From the NCBI RefSeq assembly GCF_008122265.1, contig NZ_CP043042.1, positions 1,488,001 to 1,552,000 of the forward strand: a DNA stretch of 64,000 nucleotides, read 5' to 3'. A program made the translations under genes and the position numbers. The notes under the pieces were generated by a model. That model was not told the origin of the DNA. It made no database searches and saw nothing but the letters and a program-made list of their open reading frames with translations. This DNA is from Marinobacter fonticola (GTDB lineage Bacteria; Pseudomonadota; Gammaproteobacteria; Pseudomonadales; Oleiphilaceae). Position 1 is the stretch's first letter. Every line of letters starts with the position of its first letter. Below, in pieces: positions 20,861 to 28,304 of the stretch.

Positions 20861-22310
20861 ATGGCGGCCGCTGGCCAGTCGACTCTATCCGCGCTCCCTG
20901 TTGACGCGGATGCTGTTGCTGACCCTGCTCGCAGTGGTTTTGGCGCAGGGGATTTCCAGCGCCTTTTGGTACACCACTTTTCGCGCGCAGGACAATGAGG
21001 GATTGCTCAACAGCAGCCGCAATCTTGCTTATTCTGCCGCCGCCACTGTCCGCTTTTTCAAATCACTGCCTTTGGAATACCGGCACATCGTATTGGATCA
21101 GCTGCGCAATATGGGCGGCACCCGCTTTTTCGTTTCCCTGAACGAGCATGAGATCGCTCTAAAAGCCCTGCCTGATTCGGATCGTAAGCTAATGGTTGTC
21201 GATGCCGTTAGTCAGGTGCTCAGGGAACGTTTGGGTGGCGATTTTCCTATCCGGGTGGAGTTTGTTGCGCCAGAAAACGTGCGGATACTCAACAGTCAAA
21301 TGAGGCTGGCGGACCTGCCGCCATCTTGGGCCAACTACGCCTTGAACCTGGAGCCGGTCCATCCGCCGGTTTTGGTCACCCAGATCGAGATCGCTGTGGA
21401 CGAATGGCTGTACCTGGCGACGCCGTTGCCGGCGCCGTATGTCTCGCTGGAAGACAGCGGGCTGCCCAAGCAGCAGATTTTCTTTATCGTCTTGATGAGT
21501 GTCTTTCTACTGTCGTTTATTGCGATTCTGGTGCGCTGGCAGACGCGCCCCCTGCGCCGGTTGGCCCGGGCCGCACGGGAAATGCCGTTCGACGACGACC
21601 GGCCGCCGTTGGCAGAGCGGGGCAGTAGCGAGCTTAGGGACGTGACGCGCGCGTTCAATACGTTGCGCGAACGTATACAGCGTTACTTGAAGGACCGGGA
21701 ACAACTATTCACGTCGGTTTCTCACGACCTCAAAACCCCGATTACCCGGTTACGGCTGCGCAGTGAATTGCTGGATGACGACCTGCTGCGAACCAAGTTC
21801 GAAAAGGATCTGCAGGAGCTGGATCTGCTGGTTAAGAGCGCTCTGCAGTCGGTGAAGGACAACGATATCTACGAGAATATGGAGTCGGTCGACGTGCATG
21901 CATTGATCGATCAGGTCACGGAACCGGCGGCGAAAACGCCGGGGAAAGTGACGCTGGTGGGGCGTGCCCGTCGGCCTTATCGCTGCAAGCCACTGGCCTT
22001 GCGGCGCTGCATCGGCAATCTGTTTGATAACGCGCTGAAGTACGGCGAGCGGGTCACCATCCGTATTGAGGATTCCCGCGAGACGCTGGCGTTACATTTT
22101 GAAGATGAAGGGCCAGGCCTGGCGCCAAAAGAACTCAAGAAGATTTTCGAACCTTACTACCGTGCGTCGCCGAATACACCGGGCGACGGCCTTGGGTTGG
22201 GCATTGCCCGCACCATCGCCCACGCTCACGGCGGCGACGTCGAGGCGTCCAATCGCGAGGAACGCGGGTTGCGTCTATCGCTCATACTGCCTCGAGATCC
22301 AGTCCAATAG
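20847..22310 (+). CDS. gtrS: Membrane sensor histidine kinase (GtrS-like)
   Basis: This 487-residue kinase has two membrane helices (about residues 17-40 and 210-230) framing a periplasmic sensor domain, a HAMP domain, HisKA with the H-box 'SVSHDLKTPITRLRLR' near residue 295, and HATPase with 'NLFDNALKYG' and 'GDGLGLGIART'. It is the partner of the overlapping OmpR-type regulator, and its position before the gts genes supports the GtrS assignment. Its TAG stop is also the first bases of a series of TAGCACT repeats that lead to gtsA. Confidence 0.85.
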   Translation: MKTSRWRPLASRLYPRSLLTRMLLLTLLAVVLAQGISSAFWYTTFRAQDNEGLLNSSRNLAYSAAATVRFFKSLPLEYRHIVLDQLRNMGGTRFFVSLNEHEIALKALPDSDRKLMVVDAVSQVLRERLGGDFPIRVEFVAPENVRILNSQMRLADLPPSWANYALNLEPVHPPVLVTQIEIAVDEWLYLATPLPAPYVSLEDSGLPKQQIFFIVLMSVFLLSFIAILVRWQTRPLRRLARAAREMPFDDDRPPLAERGSSELRDVTRAFNTLRERIQRYLKDREQLFTSVSHDLKTPITRLRLRSELLDDDLLRTKFEKDLQELDLLVKSALQSVKDNDIYENMESVDVHALIDQVTEPAAKTPGKVTLVGRARRPYRCKPLALRRCIGNLFDNALKYGERVTIRIEDSRETLALHFEDEGPGLAPKELKKIFEPYYRASPNTPGDGLGLGIARTIAHAHGGDVEASNREERGLRLSLILPRDPVQ

Positions 22311-22367
22311 CACTCGCCATTAGCACTCTCCAGTAGCACTCGCCATTAGCACTAGTCAAATAGCACT
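22308..22367 (+). repeat. Five TAGCACT heptamers spaced about 13 bases (iteron-like)
   Basis: TAGCACT occurs at 22308, 22321, 22334, 22347 and 22361. The first copy includes the gtrS stop codon. Flanks are partly conserved (CGCCAT, CTCCAG, CGCCAT, AGTCAAA, ACTCCAA). The regular spacing suggests either a protein-binding array ahead of gtsA or slippage-derived repeats. Confidence 0.8.
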
Positions 22368-22377
22368 ACTCCAATGG

Positions 22378-22424
22378 TACCCTCCAAATATAGTACTTCT
22401 AGTACCCTCCAAATATAGTACTTC
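22378..22424 (+). repeat. 25-base direct repeat upstream of gtsA
   Basis: The block beginning TACCCTCCAAATATAGTAC at 22378 is repeated from 22403 with identity over 22 bases. It is followed by the inverted repeat GTATC/GATAC near 22435-22450. It lies in the only gap between gtrS and gtsA, where the transporter promoter must be, and is a candidate operator for the GltR-like regulator. Confidence 0.75.
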
Positions 22425-22561
22425 GAACGCTTTTGTATCCTCCTTGATACATTGACCTTGCACTTTGATACTTCAGTCGAAGCGTGCTTGCCATAGACTC
22501 ATCTGACGTCGTATTCGACGTAAAAAATGCTCAGTCCCAAAACAACAACAAGGTGCCAATT

Positions 22562-23812
22562 ATGAAATCGATCAGGAATTTCCTGGCCGCTGCCGGCCTA
22601 AGCGTTGTACTGACGCCTGCCTATGCCGGTCAGGTTGAAGTATTGCATTGGTGGACCTCCGGTGGCGAAGCGAAGGCCATGGGCGTCCTCAAGGAAATGA
22701 TGGAAGAGCAGGGCCATACCTGGAAAGATTTCGCAGTGGCCGGTGGTGGCGGCGAGGCGGCAATGACCGTGCTCAAGACCCGCGCCGTATCCGGCAACCC
22801 TCCCGCAGCTGCTCAAATTAAGGGCCTGGATATCCAGGAATGGGCCAAGCTCGGTTTCCTGACCAGCCTCGATGATGTCGCAGAGGACGCCAAGTGGGAC
22901 GAGGCGCTCCCGCCCGTCGTCGCAAAAACCAGCAAGTACGAAGGTGATTACGTCTCCGTGCCGATCAACGTTCACCGGGTAAATTGGCTTTGGGCCAATC
23001 CTGACGTCTTCGAGAAGGCGGGCGTCGACGTTCCGCAGACGCTGGACGAATTTTTCACCGCGGCCGATAAGCTGAAGAAGGCCGATGTCATTCCGCTGGC
23101 TCATGGTGGCCAAGCCTGGCAGGACGCTACCGTATTTGAAGCCATTGCCCTGGCGGTCTTGGGCCCCAAGGATTTTTCAGCCGCTTTCGTCGACCACGAT
23201 ATGGACGTGCTGTCCGGCTCGAAAATGGTTGAGGCGTTGACCAAGTTTCACCGCATCCGTGATTACATCGACCCCAACTCAGTTGGACGTGACTGGAACG
23301 TGGCCACCAAGATGGTCATCAACGGTGACGCCGCGATGCAGATCATGGGTGACTGGGCCAAAGGCGAATTCACCGCTGCCGGTATGGTCGCAGGTGAGGA
23401 CTATCTTTGTGTCCCCGCACCGGGCACTGAAGGCTCCTTTACTTTCAACATCGATTCACTGGCGATGTTCAAGCTGAACGACGAAGAAGACGAGAAAGCG
23501 CAGAAGGATCTTGCCCGCACAATCCTGGAGCCGGAATTCCAGACCGTCTTCAATAAAGCTAAAGGCTCTATTCCCGTTCGTACGGACATGGATATATCCG
23601 GCTTCGACAGCTGTGCGCAAGCCGCTATGGAATCCTTCAAAACCACCTCTGATAACGGACAGTTGATCCCGAGTCTCGCCCATGGCATGGCAACGACCAG
23701 TGCGGTTCAAGGCCAGGTCTTCGATGTCATCACAAATTTCTTCAACACCCCGGATGCCGATCCCAAAACTACGGCTGAGCGCTTCGCCTCCGCGGTACAG
23801 TCGGCTCTGTAA
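22562..23812 (+). CDS. gtsA: Glucose-type sugar ABC transporter, substrate-binding protein
   Basis: This 416-residue periplasmic binding protein has an N-terminal signal peptide ending near 'TPAYAG'. The mature part begins '[17 protein letters not shown]' and continues '[20 protein letters not shown]', a close match to Pseudomonas GtsA as I remember it. I chose ATG 22562 (MKSIRNF) because it gives a normal signal peptide and is preceded by AAGG; an upstream in-frame start at 22484 would add 26 charged residues. It feeds the permeases GtsB and GtsC. A stable hairpin after the stop may raise its mRNA level over that of the permeases. Confidence 0.93.
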   Translation: MKSIRNFLAAAGLSVVLTPAYAGQVEVLHWWTSGGEAKAMGVLKEMMEEQGHTWKDFAVAGGGGEAAMTVLKTRAVSGNPPAAAQIKGLDIQEWAKLGFLTSLDDVAEDAKWDEALPPVVAKTSKYEGDYVSVPINVHRVNWLWANPDVFEKAGVDVPQTLDEFFTAADKLKKADVIPLAHGGQAWQDATVFEAIALAVLGPKDFSAAFVDHDMDVLSGSKMVEALTKFHRIRDYIDPNSVGRDWNVATKMVINGDAAMQIMGDWAKGEFTAAGMVAGEDYLCVPAPGTEGSFTFNIDSLAMFKLNDEEDEKAQKDLARTILEPEFQTVFNKAKGSIPVRTDMDISGFDSCAQAAMESFKTTSDNGQLIPSLAHGMATTSAVQGQVFDVITNFFNTPDADPKTTAERFASAVQSAL

Positions 23813-23885
23813 TCCAGTCTGTCTTCCCGGTTCGAACCACGATCTCGCAGTCTGTGGGAGTGCGGACCGGGAACTTTCCAGAAAG

Positions 23886-23905
23886 GGTGGAGCTAAGGCT
23901 CCACC
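23886..23905 (+). promoter_or_regulatory. Hairpin between gtsA and gtsB
   Basis: GGTGGAG and CTCCACC form a seven-base-pair stem with a six-base loop, without a T-run. Such stems after binding-protein genes commonly protect the upstream mRNA or partly end transcription, giving more binding protein than permease. Confidence 0.55.
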
Positions 23906-23938
23906 TTCTGACCGATAACGGTTGAGGAGTTTCTAGAG

Positions 23939-24868
23939 ATGGCTCAGCTCGGTGCGGTGTCCCAGTCGACACCCCGGCATTCCCGTGTCCGTCTTACCCA
24001 GCGACTGCAACACTGGCTTCCCAAGTTGGCGCTCGCGCCCACCGGAGTCATGGCGCTGGTCGGCATCTACGGATTTATGATTTGGACCGGTATCCTGTCG
24101 TTTACCGGATCCACCTTTCTGCCCAGCTACGAGTTCGTCGGCTTCGATCAGTACGCGCGGCTGCTCGGCAACGATCGCTGGCTTACGGCGTGTACCAACC
24201 TGGCGATATTCGGTGGTCTGTTTATCACGCTCTGCCTTGTCATAGGTTGCTTTCTCGCCGTTCTACTGGATCAGCGTATCCGCAACGAAGGCGTCATTCG
24301 CACGATTTACCTGTATCCGCTGGCCTTGTCGATGATCGTGACAGGGGCCGTCTGGCAGTGGATTCTTAATCCCAGCCTGGGATTGGAAAAGCTTATGCAT
24401 GATTGGGGCTGGACCAGCTTTCAATTCGATTGGCTGACCGACCCGGAGATGGTGATCTACACCATTGTCATTGCGGCCGTTTGGCAGGCTTCCGGTTTTG
24501 TCATGGCGCTGTTCCTGGCCGGGTTGCGAGGGATCGATCCTGCGATTATCAATGCGGCCCGTGTCGACGGCGCCGGTATGCCGCGCATTTACCTGCGCAT
24601 CGTATTACCGGCCATGCGTCCCGTGTTTTTCAGTTCGGTCATGGTTTTGGCGCACATTGCCATCAAGAGCTTCGATCTGGTCACGGCGATGACCGCGGGC
24701 GGCCCGGGTTACGCGTCGGATCTGCCGGCCTTGTTCATGTATTCCTTTACCTTCACGCGCGGCCAGATGGGCCTGGGCGCGGCGAGCTCCATTCTGATGC
24801 TGGGCATGTTGCTGGCGATCCTAGTGCCTTACCTGTATTCCGAACTGAGAGGACAGCGCAATGGCTAG
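23939..24868 (+). CDS. gtsB: Glucose-type sugar ABC transporter, permease
   Basis: This 309-residue MalF-type inner-membrane permease has six hydrophobic helices and the ABC-permease EAA loop near residues 200-225 ('INAARVDGAGMPRIYLRIVL'), which contacts the ATPase. GAGGAG lies nine bases before the ATG. The last eight bases overlap gtsC, showing translational coupling. With GtsC it forms the heterodimeric channel for sugar delivered by GtsA. Confidence 0.94.
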   Translation: MAQLGAVSQSTPRHSRVRLTQRLQHWLPKLALAPTGVMALVGIYGFMIWTGILSFTGSTFLPSYEFVGFDQYARLLGNDRWLTACTNLAIFGGLFITLCLVIGCFLAVLLDQRIRNEGVIRTIYLYPLALSMIVTGAVWQWILNPSLGLEKLMHDWGWTSFQFDWLTDPEMVIYTIVIAAVWQASGFVMALFLAGLRGIDPAIINAARVDGAGMPRIYLRIVLPAMRPVFFSSVMVLAHIAIKSFDLVTAMTAGGPGYASDLPALFMYSFTFTRGQMGLGAASSILMLGMLLAILVPYLYSELRGQRNG

Positions 24869-25730
24869 CTACGCCCGTAAATCCCTGACGCCAAGTCGCG
24901 TTCTGATCTATGCGATCTTGCTGCTGGCCTGCTTGGCCTATCTGATTCCCGTGTTCATCATGTTGATTACCAGCTTCAAGACCACGGGCGATATCCGCAC
25001 GGGCAACCTCATCAGTATGCCGGAGGCCTGGTCTCTGGACGCCTGGATCAAAGCCTGGTCCAGCGCATGCACCGGCGTGCAGTGCGAGGGCGTCAGCGGT
25101 TACTTCTGGAATTCCATCCAAATGGCGGTGCCAGCGGTACTCATTTCCACGGGGCTGGGGGCGATCAACGGTTACGTGTTATCGAAGTGGCGCTTCCGCG
25201 GGTCTGACATTTTCTTCAGCCTGCTGCTGTTCGGCTGCTTCCTGCCGTTCCAGGTTATCCTGCTGCCGATGGCGGCCACACTGGGCAAACTGGGTCTGGC
25301 CAATACGACGACGGGGCTGGTGCTGGTCCACGTGGTCTACGGCGTCGCCTTTACCACGTTGTTCTTCCGCAACTTTTATGTGGGCGTACCCGACGCGCTG
25401 ATCAAGGCCGCGCGGCTGGATGGCGCCGGATTCGTCACGATTTTCGTCCGTATCCTGATGCCGATGTCGACGCCGATCTTCATGGTGTGCGTGATCTGGC
25501 AGTTCACTCAGATCTGGAACGACTTCCTGTTTGGTGTGGTATACGCCAGCGGCGATAGCCAGCCGATTACGGTTGGGTTGAACAACCTGGTCAACACCAG
25601 TACCGGGGTCAAGGAATACAACGTCGATATGGCCGCGGCCATGATTGCGGCGCTTCCAACGCTGGTGGTCTACATCGTGGCGGGCAAGTATTTCATTCGC
25701 GGGCTTACGTCCGGCGCTGTAAAAGGTTAG
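24861..25730 (+). CDS. gtsC: Glucose-type sugar ABC transporter, permease
   Basis: This 289-residue MalG-type permease is the second channel subunit. The EAA loop is visible as 'IKAARLDGAGFVTIFVRILM' near residue 180. The N-terminus 'MASYARKSLTPSRVLIYAIL' leads into the first membrane helix. It overlaps gtsB by eight bases and is followed by gtsD after ten, so the three are one translational unit. Confidence 0.94.
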   Translation: MASYARKSLTPSRVLIYAILLLACLAYLIPVFIMLITSFKTTGDIRTGNLISMPEAWSLDAWIKAWSSACTGVQCEGVSGYFWNSIQMAVPAVLISTGLGAINGYVLSKWRFRGSDIFFSLLLFGCFLPFQVILLPMAATLGKLGLANTTTGLVLVHVVYGVAFTTLFFRNFYVGVPDALIKAARLDGAGFVTIFVRILMPMSTPIFMVCVIWQFTQIWNDFLFGVVYASGDSQPITVGLNNLVNTSTGVKEYNVDMAAAMIAALPTLVVYIVAGKYFIRGLTSGAVKG

Positions 25731-25740
25731 AGGTCCTACA

Positions 25741-26856
25741 ATGGCACAATTACAACTCAAGGGTATCCGCAAAACCTACGGCAAATCCGTTCAGGAAACC
25801 CTGAAAGGTATTGATATTCATATCGAATCCGGCGAATTCCTGATTCTCGTCGGACCCTCCGGTTGTGGCAAGTCGACGTTGATGAACACCATAGCCGGTC
25901 TGGAAAGCGTGACCGAGGGCAATATCCTCATCGACGGCCAAGACGTGACTTACGCCGAGCCCAAAGACCGCGATATCGCCATGGTGTTCCAGTCCTATGC
26001 GTTGTATCCCACTATGAGCGTGCGAGAGAACATCGCCTTCGGCCTGAAGATCCGGCGTATGCCAAAGGACGAGATCGACACGGAAGTTCAGCGAGTCGCC
26101 AAGTTGCTGCAGATCGAACCGCTGCTGGAGCGCAAGCCGTCGCAGCTTTCCGGCGGCCAACAGCAACGTGTGGCCATGGGGCGGGCGCTGGCGCGGAGGC
26201 CTAAGATCTACCTGTTCGACGAGCCTCTTTCCAACTTGGATGCCAAGCTCAGGGTTGAGATGCGCACGGAAATCAAGCGCCTGCATCAGCGCTTGGGAAC
26301 GACGATCGTCTATGTGACTCACGATCAGATCGAGGCCATGACCCTGGCTGACCGTATTGCGGTGATCAAGGATGGTGAGCTGCTGCAATTAGGCACGCCG
26401 AAGGAGATTTACGAGCGCCCGGCGACGCGGTATGTGGCGAGCTTTATCGGTTCCCCGGCCATGAGCTTTATTCCGCTGAAAGTGGAGGGCGAGCCGGAAA
26501 CCCCGCGTGCCCGACTGCTCAGTGCCGACGGCGACGAGACGTTTGTTCCGTTGCCGAAAAAGTTGGCGGCCTATAGCGGCAAGGAGATTCATCTGGGTAT
26601 CCGTCCGGAGCACATTACCCAGCCTTTGGTTCATAAGGAAGGGCAACCCGCCATTGCTTCCGGCAAGTTCCGCATTGAGGTCACCGAGCCTACGGGGCCG
26701 GATGTCATTGCGTTGACCCGGATCAACGACACGGAGGTTCATTGCCGCCTGGATCCGGATCACACCGTCGAGCCGGGGCAACCTGCGGAGCTCATGGTGG
26801 ATCTCAGCCGTGCCATTTATTTCGAGTCTGGCCAGGAAGCCCGGATAGATATTTGA
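25741..26856 (+). CDS. gtsD: Sugar ABC transporter ATP-binding protein (MalK/UgpC type)
   Basis: This 371-residue ATPase powers the GtsBC channel. It has Walker A 'GPSGCGKSTLMN' (residues 39-50), Q-loop 'MVFQSYALYPTMSV', ABC signature 'LSGGQQQRVAMGRALARRP', Walker B 'IYLFDEPLSNLDAKL' and the H-loop 'VYVTHDQIEAMTL'. A C-terminal TOBE/OB regulatory domain follows from about residue 240. Such MalK-type ATPases can serve more than one sugar permease. The gene closes the gts operon; a stem-loop without a T-run lies about 30 bases after its stop. Confidence 0.95.
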   Translation: MAQLQLKGIRKTYGKSVQETLKGIDIHIESGEFLILVGPSGCGKSTLMNTIAGLESVTEGNILIDGQDVTYAEPKDRDIAMVFQSYALYPTMSVRENIAFGLKIRRMPKDEIDTEVQRVAKLLQIEPLLERKPSQLSGGQQQRVAMGRALARRPKIYLFDEPLSNLDAKLRVEMRTEIKRLHQRLGTTIVYVTHDQIEAMTLADRIAVIKDGELLQLGTPKEIYERPATRYVASFIGSPAMSFIPLKVEGEPETPRARLLSADGDETFVPLPKKLAAYSGKEIHLGIRPEHITQPLVHKEGQPAIASGKFRIEVTEPTGPDVIALTRINDTEVHCRLDPDHTVEPGQPAELMVDLSRAIYFESGQEARIDI

Positions 26857-26884
26857 TTTCATTAGCAAATGTAATCTTTGGCCG

Positions 26885-26912
26885 GTGATCCTTTAACACG
26901 TTGTAGGATCAC
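26885..26912 (+). promoter_or_regulatory. Eight-base-pair inverted repeat after gtsD
   Basis: GTGATCCT and AGGATCAC are perfectly complementary with a 12-base gap. There is no T-run, so it is either an mRNA-stabilising stem at the end of the gts operon or a palindromic operator for the ATP-grasp gene that starts about 118 bases further on. Confidence 0.5.
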
Positions 26913-27029
26913 GGGCTTGAGGTTATTTCGGTGTACCGGGAGAACCGCCCGCAGATAGGTGTATTTTTTATCCACTCCCCATTCGTGTACGGTAGTAATA
27001 GAACCGGTGTTCGACAAGGAGGGCGTTCG

Positions 27030-28271
27030 ATGTCATCAGATACTCAGCAATCTTATAATCCTGAAAAGGGTTATGTCGCTTTACTCGGCTGGAGTCTTAA
27101 CGCGGTTGAAGCGGTCGATAAGTTTGACCGGCGTTATGTAGTCGTTGCCCCGGACTGGGCAGAGAGCTACTGCGAAGAACACAATATTCCCTATATCCCC
27201 TGGAATTTTGAGCGCCTCAACGATCGCTCCATGGAGATTGCCCAAACGTTGAAAGACAAGGGCGTCGATGTGGCGATTCCGTTGTTCGAGGAAACGGTGG
27301 AATGGGCGGGCGCCATCAATGCAGTGCTGATGGATAAGCCGCGTCTGTTCGGTCAGGCGATGCTTCTGCGCGATAAGGCCCTGATGAAGCGCCGCGCGCA
27401 GCTCGGTGGCATTCGCGTGGGTATTTTCGAAGAGGCCCATGATCGAGAAGATGTCATCCGTTTCCTCAAGCGAGTGAACCAGACGCTGCTTAAGCTGGAT
27501 GGCGACCCCAACGATCCTATCCACCTTAAGGCGTTCGACAAGGCCGGCTGTCTCGGGCACCGGGTCATTCGTACCCCGGACGAGGTGGACACGATTCCGG
27601 ATGAAGAATTCCCGGTATTGATGGAATCCCACCTGGATGGCTGGGAGTTTGCGGTGGAGGCCTGGATCCACAATGGCAAGATCCGCTTCCTCAACATCTC
27701 CGAGTACGTGACTCTCGGTTATTCTGTCTTTGTGCCAGCCTCCCCCGAACTCGAGAAGTACCGGGATCTGATCAGGAAGCAGATTGAGAAACTGATCAAG
27801 ACGTTCGATATCGATTTCGGCTTCGTGCATCCGGAGTACTTCGTCACCAAGGACGACGAGATGTACTTTGGTGAGGTTGCCTATCGGCCGCCGGGCTTCA
27901 AGGTATTCGAGCTGCTGGAACGGGTCTACGGTTTCAACGCCTATCAGGCGATGGTTTTAACGTTCGACCCCAAATCCACCGAGGAAGAAGTGGAGGCATT
28001 TTTCCCCCGCGAGGTGGTCGATGCCAAGTGTTACGCTGGCTGCTTCGGCGTTTATCCACGCCGGCGCGTGGTCAGCCATCTAGAGATTCCCGAGGAGACA
28101 GAAGAGCACGAGTACTATGAGTCGAACGACCTGGCCCCACCGCTCCAGGATACCGTAACCAAACGAACGGCATTCGGTACCCATTGGGGACTGCTGTATT
28201 TCAAAGGCGATGATCCTCATCGTCTGAGAGATTTGCTGAAACACCAGGAAGAGCTCGACTTTTACGTGTAG
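27030..28271 (+). CDS. ATP-grasp carboxylate-amine ligase-like protein
   Basis: This 413-residue protein has the ATP-grasp layout. An N-terminal Rossmann-like pre-domain ('GYVALLGWSLNAVEAVDKF') is followed by a central lid with 'FPVLMESHLDGWEFAVEAW' (Glu199) and the metal-binding end 'FGEVAYRPPG' (Glu282, Arg286). The usual Asn of the E-x-N motif is Ala here, as in PurK (EMAPR). ATP-grasp enzymes activate a carboxylate as acyl phosphate and join it to an amine; the substrates cannot be read. I chose ATG 27030 because AAGGAGG lies just before it. The next gene starts 33 bases later and has a papain-like signature, so the two probably form a peptide-making and peptide-cleaving or transferring pair. 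Confidence 0.85.
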   Translation: MSSDTQQSYNPEKGYVALLGWSLNAVEAVDKFDRRYVVVAPDWAESYCEEHNIPYIPWNFERLNDRSMEIAQTLKDKGVDVAIPLFEETVEWAGAINAVLMDKPRLFGQAMLLRDKALMKRRAQLGGIRVGIFEEAHDREDVIRFLKRVNQTLLKLDGDPNDPIHLKAFDKAGCLGHRVIRTPDEVDTIPDEEFPVLMESHLDGWEFAVEAWIHNGKIRFLNISEYVTLGYSVFVPASPELEKYRDLIRKQIEKLIKTFDIDFGFVHPEYFVTKDDEMYFGEVAYRPPGFKVFELLERVYGFNAYQAMVLTFDPKSTEEEVEAFFPREVVDAKCYAGCFGVYPRRRVVSHLEIPEETEEHEYYESNDLAPPLQDTVTKRTAFGTHWGLLYFKGDDPHRLRDLLKHQEELDFYV

Positions 28272-28304
28272 TCTGGCTGCTATCGACGATAGCGAGGATG
28301 TCGC

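Noticed and set aside
22308..22424. CRISPR-like array
   Set aside because: Units are 7-25 bases without spacers of constant unrelated sequence, and no cas genes are present.
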